A stretch of DNA of 56,161 bases from Thermoplasmata archaeon. Its GTDB lineage: Archaea; Thermoplasmatota; Thermoplasmata; Lutacidiplasmatales; UBA184. The stretch is from the NCBI GenBank assembly GCA_030038655.1, contig JASHSP010000062.1, positions 1 through 56,161 of the forward strand, written 5' to 3'. This document shows, in pieces, positions 28,389 through 37,606 of the stretch. The notes under the pieces are model-generated. The model saw only the letters and a program-made list of their open reading frames with translations. It was not told the DNA's origin and made no database searches. A program made the position numbers and the translations under genes. Position 1 is the stretch's first letter, and every line of letters starts with the position of its first letter.

Positions 28389-30565
28389 ACCCCTCGTCCC
28401 CGGGCCCATCGCCCGTCGGACCCCGCACCCGCCTCCTGCGCAGCCTCCGGTCCGCGCTCCTGATGGACGAGCGAGGCGACGTGGAGCTTCGACGCGAGAC
28501 CCGCGGTGCGGTCCTCGAGTGGGGCGGGGTCTACGGGCAGCTCGTTCGCCTCACCGGACCCTGGCGCGTAACGGTCGAGGCGGACGACGCCGCCGGGGAC
28601 CTCCCGACTACCCGAACGGCGTTTCGTCGAACGGGGGACCTTTACGAGAGCTGGCACCGGATCGGTCGCCTGGCGGTCCACCAGGCGATCGCTCCGACGC
28701 TCGACACGCCGGGGGCGGTGCGCGCCCTCCGGTTCTCCGTGCCGGACGGGGGCCCGGTGCGGGCGGAGATCACGAGCTCGTTCGAGCCGTTCCTTCTTCC
28801 GGTCTTGGTGGAAGGCATCCGCCCGACCTCGTACCACGTCGAGACGCGTCCCCTGGAGCTCCGGGTGCGTCAACGAGCGTTCGCCCTGTCGCTCCGGTCC
28901 GACGTAACCCCGAGCCACCTGCTGCTGAACCGGGGCTCCTGGCTGGGAGGACGTTTCCGCGGGGGCGTTCGCGAGGTCGGGTCCACCTACGACCTCCTCA
29001 TCGGACCCGGCTCCGCGAGCGAGCTCCGCCTTTCGATCGTGGGGGGCCTTCTGCGCGACCTGGAGCCCGCCGACGCGACCGCGGGCCGGACGATCCCCGG
29101 GCCGGCCGCAGAAGCCGCCGAGTCGGAGCGCCGGGAGGCCGCGTGGCGGTCAACGACCCCCGAACTTCGCTTTCCAGGGGCCCCGGAGCTCGAGCGGGCG
29201 TACAGTCTAGCGCGAAGCTCCCTGCGCGCGCTGTACTCGACCCCGGGAGAGGACCTGACCGGCCTCGTCGCCGGCTATCCGTGGTACTCCTCGCTCTGGT
29301 GCCGGGACATCGCCTGGATGCTGCCGGCCCTGCTCTGGCTGGGCGACTTCGACTGGACGTTCCGTTCGATCGGATCGGTGCTGCGGTTCCAAGCGGGCGC
29401 GGAGCTGGACATCCTCGGAGGGGAGCCGGGGGAGCTGCCGATGCAGCTGAGCCCCGGCCCGATCTTCCTGTACGGAACGTCGGACACGACGCTCTACTAC
29501 CCGGAGCTGGGGCTACGGTTCGTGCGACACGCCGGCGATCCTTCGGCGGTCGGGGCCTGGTTGCCCGCGATCGCTCGTGCCATTGCGTGGGGCCGCCGAC
29601 GCACGGATCCGGCCACGGGGCTCCTGCGGAACGGGGGCGAGGCGGCCGCGATCGCGACCGCGACGTCCGCACTGGCGCGCGTTCGCTACGGCATCGATGC
29701 GCCGGACACCACGATCTGGGACTCGGCCGACCGGCGGGACCACGCGATCGACGTTCAGGTACTGTGGCACGGCGCCCTGCGGGCGACCGCCGACCTACTG
29801 GCGAACGTCCCCGGCGGGACGCCCGACAACGACCTGGGGGCCCTCGCGGATCGGACGGCGGAGTCGATCCGGACGCGGTACGCCTGGCCCGAGGAGGGGT
29901 ACCTGTTCGACTCCATCCGCGCGGGCCGGCCGGTCGCACGGCTCCGTCCCAATGCCCTCCGGGCCGTGAGCGCCGGCCTCGTTGACCCCGGCACCGGGCG
30001 GTCGGTGGTACGCCGCGCCGCCCGGGAGGACCTCTCGACCCCGTGGGGGATTCGAACCCTCTCCAGCCGGGATCCGGGGTACTCCCCGACCGCGTACCAC
30101 GACGGCCAGGTCTGGCCGATCGCCACGGCGTGGGCGGCCGACGCGGCGTTCGCGGCCGGAGAACGCGACCTGGGCCTCGACTTCCTGCACCGCCTCGCGG
30201 CCCGGTACCTCGCCGAGGACGGCGAGGCGAACGAATGCTACCGGGGTGACCGCCCCGAGCCGTTCGATTCCTGCTTCCTGCTGGGGTTCAGCGTCGGACC
30301 GTTCCTCACGGTGCTGTTCGAGCGGCTGTGGGGTCTCTCCGTCGACGCGCGGAAGCCGTGGCTCGGCGTCCGCCCCCAGTTCCCCCCCGAGTGGCCGTCG
30401 GCCTCCCTCGCGGGGCTCCGCGTCGGTCCGGGGCGCGTGACCCTGGAGTGGACCCCCGGAGCGCTCGAGGCCGCGTGGACGGGACCGGGCCCGCTCGAAG
30501 TGTCGGGACCCGGCGGTCCGTTCCGGCTCGCGCCGGGCGGTCGCGACCGGACGGCGGGTCCGTGA
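28385..30565 (+). CDS. Amylo-alpha-1,6-glucosidase/glycogen-debranching-like glycoside hydrolase
   Basis: AGYPWYSSLWCRDIAWMLPALLWLGDFD, DVQVLWHGALRATADLL, YHDGQVWPIATAWAADAAF; (alpha/alpha)6 style repeats. Confidence 0.8.
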   Translation: MNPSSPGPSPVGPRTRLLRSLRSALLMDERGDVELRRETRGAVLEWGGVYGQLVRLTGPWRVTVEADDAAGDLPTTRTAFRRTGDLYESWHRIGRLAVHQAIAPTLDTPGAVRALRFSVPDGGPVRAEITSSFEPFLLPVLVEGIRPTSYHVETRPLELRVRQRAFALSLRSDVTPSHLLLNRGSWLGGRFRGGVREVGSTYDLLIGPGSASELRLSIVGGLLRDLEPADATAGRTIPGPAAEAAESERREAAWRSTTPELRFPGAPELERAYSLARSSLRALYSTPGEDLTGLVAGYPWYSSLWCRDIAWMLPALLWLGDFDWTFRSIGSVLRFQAGAELDILGGEPGELPMQLSPGPIFLYGTSDTTLYYPELGLRFVRHAGDPSAVGAWLPAIARAIAWGRRRTDPATGLLRNGGEAAAIATATSALARVRYGIDAPDTTIWDSADRRDHAIDVQVLWHGALRATADLLANVPGGTPDNDLGALADRTAESIRTRYAWPEEGYLFDSIRAGRPVARLRPNALRAVSAGLVDPGTGRSVVRRAAREDLSTPWGIRTLSSRDPGYSPTAYHDGQVWPIATAWAADAAFAAGERDLGLDFLHRLAARYLAEDGEANECYRGDRPEPFDSCFLLGFSVGPFLTVLFERLWGLSVDARKPWLGVRPQFPPEWPSASLAGLRVGPGRVTLEWTPGALEAAWTGPGPLEVSGPGGPFRLAPGGRDRTAGP

Positions 30566-30587
30566 CGGCGCGCGGGTCGCTCTCTTC

Positions 30588-30599
30588 ATTAACCGACGT
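30588..30599 (+). promoter_or_regulatory. TATA-like box of the ABC transporter operon
   Basis: attaaccgacgt, about 27 nt upstream of ATG 30615. Confidence 0.5.
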
Positions 30600-30614
30600 T
30601 CTACCCGGCCCGCG

Positions 30615-31547
30615 ATGGGATCCGCGATCGAGGTCCACGGGCTCGTCAAGCGGTACGACGGCCTCGCCGCGGTCGCCGGGATCGACTTCGAGGTCCCCGC
30701 CGGCACGGTGTTCGCCTTCCTCGGACCGAACGGAGCCGGCAAGACCACGACGGTGGAGATCCTCGAGGGGCTGCGGCGCCGGACCGAGGGGTCGGTCGTC
30801 GTCCTAGGGCTCGACCCCTGGGCGGACGGGGCGACGCTCCACCGCCGGATCGGCGTGATCCCCCAGGACTTCCACTTCTTCGAGAAGATCACCCCGAAGG
30901 AGGCGATCGAGTACTACCGCAGCCTGTTCGGGAGCGACGCGGACCCGGGCCGGCTGCTGGCCCAGGTCGAACTGCTCGACAAGAGCGGGGCCCGGTTCGA
31001 CACCCTCTCCGGTGGCCAGAAGCAGAAGCTTGGGCTCGCCCTCGCCCTCGCGAACGACCCCGAGGTCTGCTTTCTCGACGAGCCGACGACCGGGCTTGAC
31101 CCCCACGCACGCCGGGCGATCTGGAGCGTGATCCGGTCGTTGCGCCAGGACGGCCGCACCGTGTTCCTCACCACCCACTACCTCGAGGAGGCCCAGCTGC
31201 TCGCCGACCGAGTGGCGATCATCCACCGGGGACGGATCATCGCGTCCGGAACGCCCGACCAGATCATCCGCGCGCACGGCCGCCCGGCGCGCCTGCGCGT
31301 CGCGGGGCCGCCCGGCCTCGCGGACCTCCTCGCGAAGGAGCTGGGGGTCCGCGCCCGGTTCGAGGACGGACGCATCGAGGTCGACCTCGCGGACAAGCGG
31401 GACGCGCTCCGCATCCTCGGGGCGATCGAGCGAAGCGGGCTGCCGTGGGACTCGTTCACCACGCACGAGGACACGCTCGAGGACGTCTTCGTCCGGATGG
31501 TCGGTCGGATGGACGACGGGGCGCTCAAGTCGGAGGTCCCGTCATGA
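30615..31547 (+). CDS. ABC-2 type transporter ATP-binding protein
   Basis: FLGPNGAGKTTTVEILEGL Walker A; LSGGQKQKLGLALALANDPEVCFLDEPTTGLDPHARR. Confidence 0.96.
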   Translation: MGSAIEVHGLVKRYDGLAAVAGIDFEVPAGTVFAFLGPNGAGKTTTVEILEGLRRRTEGSVVVLGLDPWADGATLHRRIGVIPQDFHFFEKITPKEAIEYYRSLFGSDADPGRLLAQVELLDKSGARFDTLSGGQKQKLGLALALANDPEVCFLDEPTTGLDPHARRAIWSVIRSLRQDGRTVFLTTHYLEEAQLLADRVAIIHRGRIIASGTPDQIIRAHGRPARLRVAGPPGLADLLAKELGVRARFEDGRIEVDLADKRDALRILGAIERSGLPWDSFTTHEDTLEDVFVRMVGRMDDGALKSEVPS

Positions 31548-32665
31548 AGCCGTCCCGGATCGGGGCGGACTTCCGGATCGTGTACCGGTCGTACTCCCGG
31601 AACCCCGTCGCCCTCTTCTTCTCGCTCATCTTCCCGATCATCCTGATCGGCCTGTTCGGCCTCATCTTCTCCAGCATTGGCTCGACCTCGGCGACGCTCG
31701 TCGTCCTGAACGAGGACCACAACTCCCACGACAGCCAGCGGTTCCTGAGCGCCCTGAACAACACCTCCCTGGTCTCGATCAAGCTCGAGTCGGTCGCCCC
31801 CGCCGACTTCGCGACGTGGCTCGGCCAGAACGACTACTCGGCCGGGATGATCATTCCCGCCGGGTTCCAGGGGAACGCCAGCAACAACACGACGACCAAT
31901 CTCACCCTCTTCGTCAACCCCCAGGACTCGGCGACGGAGGGCGAGGTCCTCACTGCCGTGCAGGGGGTCGCCGCGGCGTTCAACCTGGAGGCCAAGTGCG
32001 GCGGCGCGACGAACTGCACGCCGGTGATCGCGCTCGCGCCGCTGCGGAACGTCGGGAGCCAGGTCTACACCTACATCGATTACCTGATCCCCGGGCTCAT
32101 CGGGTTCTCCATCCTCACGAGTCCGATGTTCTCCCTGGTGGACGTCTCCTCCTCCTACCGGAAGGAGGGGATCTTCCGGCAGCTTTCCCTCACCCCGCTC
32201 ACCCGCGCCGAGTGGCTCACCGCGCGCGTCGTCTGGTACGTGATGCTCACGTTCGCGGCCGCCGGCATCATGATCGGGACGGGCGTCTACGGGTTCGGGG
32301 CGCACGTCACTCTGACGCTCGGGATGATCCCGTTCCTGGTCGTCGGCCCGTTCTTCTTCGTCTCCCTCGGCATGCTCTGCGGCACCGTCTCGAAGACCCC
32401 CGAGGCCGCCGCGCTCATCGGGAACATCGTCACGTTCCCGATGATGTTCCTGTCGGGGACGTTCTTCCAGGTGTCGAGCTTCCCGCCGGACCTCGCCGCG
32501 GTCGCCCACGCCCTTCCGCTCTACTACGTGATCGACGGGATGAACCAGGTGATGCTGTTCCAGAACTCGACCCGCGCGTTCACGGACTTCCTGGTCGTGC
32601 TGGTCGCCTCGGTCGTCGTCTTCGTCCTGGCGGTCCGACTGTTCCAGTGGCGGGACGAGCGATGA
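31544..32665 (+). CDS. ABC-2 type transporter permease
   Basis: N-terminal TM, large extracytoplasmic loop, then 5 TM; PMMFLSGTFFQVSSFPPDLAAVAHALPLYYVIDGM. Confidence 0.93.
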   Translation: MKPSRIGADFRIVYRSYSRNPVALFFSLIFPIILIGLFGLIFSSIGSTSATLVVLNEDHNSHDSQRFLSALNNTSLVSIKLESVAPADFATWLGQNDYSAGMIIPAGFQGNASNNTTTNLTLFVNPQDSATEGEVLTAVQGVAAAFNLEAKCGGATNCTPVIALAPLRNVGSQVYTYIDYLIPGLIGFSILTSPMFSLVDVSSSYRKEGIFRQLSLTPLTRAEWLTARVVWYVMLTFAAAGIMIGTGVYGFGAHVTLTLGMIPFLVVGPFFFVSLGMLCGTVSKTPEAAALIGNIVTFPMMFLSGTFFQVSSFPPDLAAVAHALPLYYVIDGMNQVMLFQNSTRAFTDFLVVLVASVVVFVLAVRLFQWRDER

Positions 32666-33249
32666 GCCCGCCCGAGCCCGCCCCCGTCGACGGAGGCGCG
32701 TTCCGCGCTTTCATGGCCGGGTGGGCGACGGGCGTTTCCGTCGTGACGGCCCGCGCGGGGGGGCGGGACGCCGGTCTCACCGTGAACGCCTTCCTTTCGG
32801 TTTCCCTCGACCCGCCGTCCGTGCTGGTCAGCCTCACGCGCGACGTCGACACGCTCCCCGTCATCGAGTCCAGTCGCGCGTTCGCGGTGAGCTTCCTCGC
32901 CGCCGACCAGCGAGCGCTCAGCGAGCGGTTCGCCCGCGCGGTCCCGGCGGCCGAGAAGTTCCGCGGTCTGCCGGTCCACCGCGGCCCGTCGGGGATCGCG
33001 CTCCCGGACGGCACCCTGGGCGCCGCCGAGTGCCGGGTCGTTTCCATCGCGCCGCTCTACGACCACGTCCTGGTCGCGGCGGAGGTCGTCCGCCTCGAGG
33101 CGGGGCGGGACGCCCCGCCGCTCCTGTTCTTCCGCTCCGCCTACGGTGAGCCGGACCCCGACGGCCGGCTTCGGCTTCCTCCCCCCGGCCGTAAGTCCGG
33201 TCGCCGGACGCGCCGGTCGCCGGGCAGGCGGCGGGGAGCGCCGCTTTAA
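32662..33249 (+). CDS. Flavin reductase-like FMN-binding protein
   Basis: FRAFMAGWATGVSVVTARAGGRDAGLTVNAFLSVSLDPPSVLVSL. Confidence 0.92.
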   Translation: MSPPEPAPVDGGAFRAFMAGWATGVSVVTARAGGRDAGLTVNAFLSVSLDPPSVLVSLTRDVDTLPVIESSRAFAVSFLAADQRALSERFARAVPAAEKFRGLPVHRGPSGIALPDGTLGAAECRVVSIAPLYDHVLVAAEVVRLEAGRDAPPLLFFRSAYGEPDPDGRLRLPPPGRKSGRRTRRSPGRRRGAPL

Positions 33250-33273
33250 CCCCGCCCACTCCTTCTTCGGGGG

Positions 33274-34239
33274 ATGCCGGCCGACGAGCGGGCGGTGCGC
33301 GTCGCGATCGTCGGCAGCGGCCCGGCCGGACTCACGGCCGCCCTGTACTGCGCCCGCGCGGAGCTGAAGCCGGTGGTCCTCTCGGGCATCCCACCCGGAG
33401 GGCAGCTGCTGATCACCACGGATGTCGAGAACTACCCCGGTTTCCCCGAAGGGATCCAGGGGCCGGAGCTGATCGACCGGATGCGCCGGCAGGCCGAGCG
33501 GTTCGGCGCGGAGTTCGTGGACGACAACGTGACCCAGGTCGACTTCACGCACCGCCCGTTCCTGCTCCGGACCGGTACGCACGGCTCGTTCCGCGCGGAC
33601 GCCGTCATCGTCACGACGGGGGCGAACGCCCGGTGGCTCGAGCTCCCATCGGAGGCGCGCCTGCGGGGGCACGGGATCAGCGCCTGCGCGACCTGCGACG
33701 GGTTCTTCTTCAAGGGCCTCGAGCTGGCCGTGGTCGGCGGCGGGGACACCGCGATGGAGGAGGCCCTCTTCCTCACGAACTTCGCCACCAAGGTGACCGT
33801 GATCCACCGCCGGGACCGGCTCCGGGCGAGCCCGATCATGCAGCAGCGGGCGCGGAGCCACCCGAAGATCGCCTTCCTCCTGGACACCGAGGTCGTCGAG
33901 GTCCTCGGGGCGGACAAGGTCGAGGGGCTACGGCTCCGGAACGCCCGCAGCCAGGCCACGAGCGAACTCAAGGTCGGCGGGCTCTTCGTCGCGATCGGCT
34001 ACGTCCCGGCGACGGACGTCTTCCGCGGGGTGCTCGACCTCGACGAGAAGGGGTACCTCCGGGTCCACGACCACACGCGGACGAACGTGGAGGGGGTGTT
34101 CGCCGCCGGGGACGTCAACGACCACCGGTACCGCCAGGCGGTGAGCGCGGCCGGGGCGGGGTGCATGGCAGCGATCGATGCCGAACGGTGGCTCTCCGAA
34201 CGGGCGTCCTCGCCGGTGCGGCCCGCGACTGCCCGGTAG
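33274..34239 (+). CDS. trxB: Thioredoxin-disulfide reductase-like flavoprotein
   Basis: VAIVGSGPAGLTAALYCARAEL; SACATCDGFFFKGLELAVVGGGDTAMEEALFL; GVFAAGDVND; TATA-like gctttaacc at 33243-33251. Confidence 0.93.
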   Translation: MPADERAVRVAIVGSGPAGLTAALYCARAELKPVVLSGIPPGGQLLITTDVENYPGFPEGIQGPELIDRMRRQAERFGAEFVDDNVTQVDFTHRPFLLRTGTHGSFRADAVIVTTGANARWLELPSEARLRGHGISACATCDGFFFKGLELAVVGGGDTAMEEALFLTNFATKVTVIHRRDRLRASPIMQQRARSHPKIAFLLDTEVVEVLGADKVEGLRLRNARSQATSELKVGGLFVAIGYVPATDVFRGVLDLDEKGYLRVHDHTRTNVEGVFAAGDVNDHRYRQAVSAAGAGCMAAIDAERWLSERASSPVRPATAR

Positions 34240-34282
34240 GCTTTAATTACGTTCTGCCCGGTGGCACGGCCGAGCCGCCCGC

Positions 34283-34474
34283 GTGCCGAGCAAGAAGAGC
34301 CTCCACATCGAGTCGTCGGGGCAGCTCTGCATCTACTGCGGGGCGTGCGTCGGGATCTGCCCCCTCAACTGCATCTACCTCGACGAGACGCGGATCACGT
34401 TCGACGAGCGGGTCTGCACGCGGTGCGAGATCTGCGTGAAGGCGTGCCCGGTCGGCGCGATCGAGATCGACTGA
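34283..34474 (+). CDS. 2x[4Fe-4S] ferredoxin
   Basis: GTG start; CIYCGACVGICPLNCIYLDE...CTRCEICVKACPVGAIEID. Confidence 0.95.
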   Translation: MPSKKSLHIESSGQLCIYCGACVGICPLNCIYLDETRITFDERVCTRCEICVKACPVGAIEID

Positions 34475-34496
34475 AACGGCCCGTACGGGGAGTCGC

Positions 34497-35687
34497 ATGG
34501 TCCAGAACCTGAAGACCGACGTGCTCGTCATCGGCGCCGGCCCCGCGGGCAGCATGACGGCGAAGTGGGCCGCGAAGCACGGCGCGAAGGTCCTGATGAT
34601 CGAGAAGCGGCAGGAGATCGGCAGCCCGGTCCGGTGCGGCGAGGGGATGAGCAAGGAGTGGCTCAAGGAGGTCGAGATCAAGCCCGGCCGCTGGATCAAC
34701 GTCGAGGTCGAGGGCGCGCGGATCTACTCCCCGTCCGAGAAGGTCTTCGAGATCAACGAGAAGCACGCCGGCAACGAGGTCGGGTACGTCGTCGAGCGCG
34801 ACGAGTTCGACAAGCAGCTCGCGATCGACGCGGCGAACGCGGGCGTGGAGGTCCTGCTCAAGACGGCGGCCACGTCGCTCCTCAAGGATGGGAACCGGGT
34901 CGTCGGCGTGAAGGCGAAGGCGTTCGGCGAGCCGTTCGAGATCCGGGCCCCGGTGACGATCGGCGCGGACGGGTTCGAGAGCCAGGTCGGCCGGTGGGCG
35001 GGGATCCCGACGAACATCGCGATGCGCGACATGGACACGTGTCTCCAGTACCGGATGACGAACGTCGACTGCGACGTCCGCTACTGCGACTTCTTCCTCG
35101 GACGGGTCGCTCCCGGGGGCTACGTCTGGATCTTCCCGAAGGGCGAGGGTCTCGCCAACGTCGGGATCGGCGTCCAGGTGAGCCAGGTGTCGAGCCCGGC
35201 GGACGCCCGCACCTACCTCGACCGGTGGATCGCGAACCACCCCGGGTACGCGAAGGGCAAGAAGATCGACATGGTCGGCGGCGGGGTCTCCATCTCCGCA
35301 CCGTTGAAGCAGACCGTCGCGGACGGGATCATGCTCGTCGGCGACGCCGCCCGGATGATCGACCCTCTGACCGGCGGCGGGATCGCGAACGGATGCATCG
35401 CCGGGAAGATCTGCGGCACGGTCGCCGCCGAGGCGGCCGCCGCGGGCGACCCTTCGAAGGAGTTCTTCCAGAAGTACGAGAAGGGATGGCGGGCGCGGCT
35501 CGAGGAGAAGCTCTACCGCAACTGGCTCGCGAAGGAGAAGCTCGTCACCCTGAGCGACACGACGTTCGACAAGGTCGTGGACGCGCTCGCCGGGGTCCGC
35601 CTCGAGAAGCTCAACGTCCACAACATCCTCCGGGCGGTCCACGAGAAGTACCCCGAGGTGACGAAGGAGTTCGAGGCGTTCCTCTGA
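34497..35687 (+). CDS. Geranylgeranyl reductase family protein (archaeal lipid saturation)
   Basis: DVLVIGAGPAGSMTAKWAAKHGAKVLMIEKRQEIGSPVRCGEG; YVWIFPKGEGLANVGIGV; GDAARMIDPLTGGGIANG. Confidence 0.95.
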   Translation: MVQNLKTDVLVIGAGPAGSMTAKWAAKHGAKVLMIEKRQEIGSPVRCGEGMSKEWLKEVEIKPGRWINVEVEGARIYSPSEKVFEINEKHAGNEVGYVVERDEFDKQLAIDAANAGVEVLLKTAATSLLKDGNRVVGVKAKAFGEPFEIRAPVTIGADGFESQVGRWAGIPTNIAMRDMDTCLQYRMTNVDCDVRYCDFFLGRVAPGGYVWIFPKGEGLANVGIGVQVSQVSSPADARTYLDRWIANHPGYAKGKKIDMVGGGVSISAPLKQTVADGIMLVGDAARMIDPLTGGGIANGCIAGKICGTVAAEAAAAGDPSKEFFQKYEKGWRARLEEKLYRNWLAKEKLVTLSDTTFDKVVDALAGVRLEKLNVHNILRAVHEKYPEVTKEFEAFL

Positions 35688-35706
35688 CCGCCCCGACCGA
35701 CCGCTG

Positions 35707-36339
35707 ATGCCCGGCGCCCCGAACCGACCCCCCGAGGCGACCCCGCCGCCCCCACCGGTCGTCGCGACCTCGCCCGAGCGCAAGGTGCTCCGTCGGCTCG
35801 TGCCGTCGCACGTGGCGCTCCTGCTGGACACCTGGAAGGGTCCGCTCTCTCCCGACCTCGTCCTCCCGCTCGAGAAGGCCGAGGCCGCCTACGCCGCGTC
35901 GGACTTCCCGACCGCGACCACGGCGCTGGACGTGCTCTCCGTTCGGCTCGCCGAGCCGCGATGGCCGACGATCCCCGAGCCGTTCCGGCTCCTGCGCGTC
36001 CCGATTCCCGCGCCGATGCCGCCGTCCTGGGACCCGGAGCACGCCCTGCCGGCGCCGGAGAAGGAGGCGCGCCGCGCCCGCAAGGAGGCCGAGACCCAGC
36101 TCGCCCTCGCCGCCGGCTGCGTCGCCTGGGCGACGGGGCACGGGGTCGCCGCGGAGGACCTCGCCCCCCGGCTCGACATCGCCCGAACCGCGCTCGACGC
36201 CGACGGGGTCCCTCCGCCGTTCCACGAGGCGATCGACGCCCTCTGGACGGCGCTGCGGCCCCGGCTCCCGAGGCCGAAGGTCTCCGGCACCCGCGCCGCA
36301 CCGGCGGTCGCGCCGGAGTCCGAGCCCGAGGAAGCCTGA
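35707..36339 (+). CDS. Uncharacterised alpha-helical protein with Pro-rich N-terminus
   Basis: 210-aa ORF between GGR and DUF1028 genes; good codon periodicity; no family recognised. Confidence 0.65.
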   Translation: MPGAPNRPPEATPPPPPVVATSPERKVLRRLVPSHVALLLDTWKGPLSPDLVLPLEKAEAAYAASDFPTATTALDVLSVRLAEPRWPTIPEPFRLLRVPIPAPMPPSWDPEHALPAPEKEARRARKEAETQLALAAGCVAWATGHGVAAEDLAPRLDIARTALDADGVPPPFHEAIDALWTALRPRLPRPKVSGTRAAPAVAPESEPEEA

Positions 36340-36386
36340 GGCGGCCGCCGAGACGTTAAGGCGGCGGGCCGGGTCGGGGGCGGTCG

Positions 36387-37388
36387 ATGGCGCCTCCCCG
36401 GTTCGGTACCTTCTCCATCGTCGCGCACGACCCCGAGACGGCGGCGTGGGGCGTCGCCGTCCAGTCGAAGTTCATCGCCGTGGGCGCGGTCGTCCCGTTC
36501 GCCGAAGCCGGCGTCGGGGCCGTGGCGACCCAGGCCCTGGCCAACGCGACCTACGGCCCGGACGGGTTGGCCCTGCTCCGGAAAGGGGAGTCCGCCGACG
36601 AGGTCGTGCGCCGGCTCACGAGCGCGGACTCGGGCCGGGACGAACGGCAGCTGGGCGTCGTGGACGCGAAGGGGCACGCCGCCTCGTTCACCGGCTCGAA
36701 GTGCCTCGACTGGGCCGGCCACGAGGTCGGGGCCGGGTTCGCCTGCCAGGGGAACATCCTGGCCGGACCCGCGGTGGTCCGCGCGATGGCCCGGGCGTAC
36801 GAGTCGACCCGCGGCGACATCCTGGACCGGCTCCTCGCCGCGCTCGTCTCCGGGCAGCGGGAGGGCGGCGACCGCCGCGGCATGCAGTCGGCCGCGCTGC
36901 TGGTCGCGAAGAAGGGCGGAGGCTACGGCGGGGCCAGCGACCGCTGGGTCGATGTCCGCGTGGACGACCACCCGCACCCGATCGAAGAGCTGCGACGCGT
37001 GTTCCGACTCTACGACCTGACGATGCTCTCCCGGGAGGACCCCGCGACGCTGCTCCGCATCCAGGGCGAGACCGCCGCGGCGCTCCAGCACGACCTCGGC
37101 GTCCTGGGCTACTACACGGGGAGGCTGAACGGGACCTGGGACCCCCCGAGCCAGGCGGCGTTCGCCCGGTTCATCGGCGAGCACAACTTCGAGAACAAGC
37201 AGCGCGAGGACGGTACCGTCTGGCCGTCGATCGTGGCCTACCTCAAGGAGCGCGCCGCGCAGGAGGTCGAGCGGCGCACCCGCACCGCGCCGATCGTCCC
37301 CGGCGCCCTCGACCGAGGTCCCGGAGCGTCCCCGGGGGGAGGGTCCGCATCGGCGCCGCCCGCGCCCCGGCGCCCTCGGTCCGGGTGA
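36387..37388 (+). CDS. DUF1028 (Ntn-hydrolase-like) protein with C-terminal peptidoglycan-binding-like domain
   Basis: TFSIVAHDPETAAWGVAVQSKFIAVGAVVPFAEAGVGAVATQALAN; C-terminal LQHDLGVLGYYTGRLNGTWDPPSQAAFARFI. Confidence 0.92.
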   Translation: MAPPRFGTFSIVAHDPETAAWGVAVQSKFIAVGAVVPFAEAGVGAVATQALANATYGPDGLALLRKGESADEVVRRLTSADSGRDERQLGVVDAKGHAASFTGSKCLDWAGHEVGAGFACQGNILAGPAVVRAMARAYESTRGDILDRLLAALVSGQREGGDRRGMQSAALLVAKKGGGYGGASDRWVDVRVDDHPHPIEELRRVFRLYDLTMLSREDPATLLRIQGETAAALQHDLGVLGYYTGRLNGTWDPPSQAAFARFIGEHNFENKQREDGTVWPSIVAYLKERAAQEVERRTRTAPIVPGALDRGPGASPGGGSASAPPAPRRPRSG

Positions 37389-37606
37389 CGGTCGTCGTCC
37401 GACGACGGTGCCGCTCCCCGGAGGCGGCGCGCGCGCTCCGCGCGGCGGTCCGGGCCGACACCCCCGACTTCGTCCGCTTCCGTGTCCGCGGGCCCACCCT
37501 CACGATCCGGCTCGAGGCCGCCACCGCCGCGAGCGCCCGGGCCACGCTGGACGACCTCCTCGCCTGCCTCGGCGCGGCGGAGCGGGCGGCGGGGCGGACC
37601 GTCTGA
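37385..37606 (+). CDS. KEOPS complex subunit Pcc1-like
   Basis: GTG start overlapping the DUF1028 stop; VTVVVRRRCRSPEAARALRAAVRADTPDFVRFRVRGPTLTIRLEAATAASARATLDDLLACLGAAERAAGRTV. Confidence 0.78.
   Translation: MTVVVRRRCRSPEAARALRAAVRADTPDFVRFRVRGPTLTIRLEAATAASARATLDDLLACLGAAERAAGRTV

Noticed and set aside
30045-30065. Reverse-strand GGTTCGAATCC, resembling a tRNA T-arm
   Set aside because: Lies inside conserved glycosidase coding sequence (TPWGIRTLSSRDPG) and no cloverleaf could be built around it.
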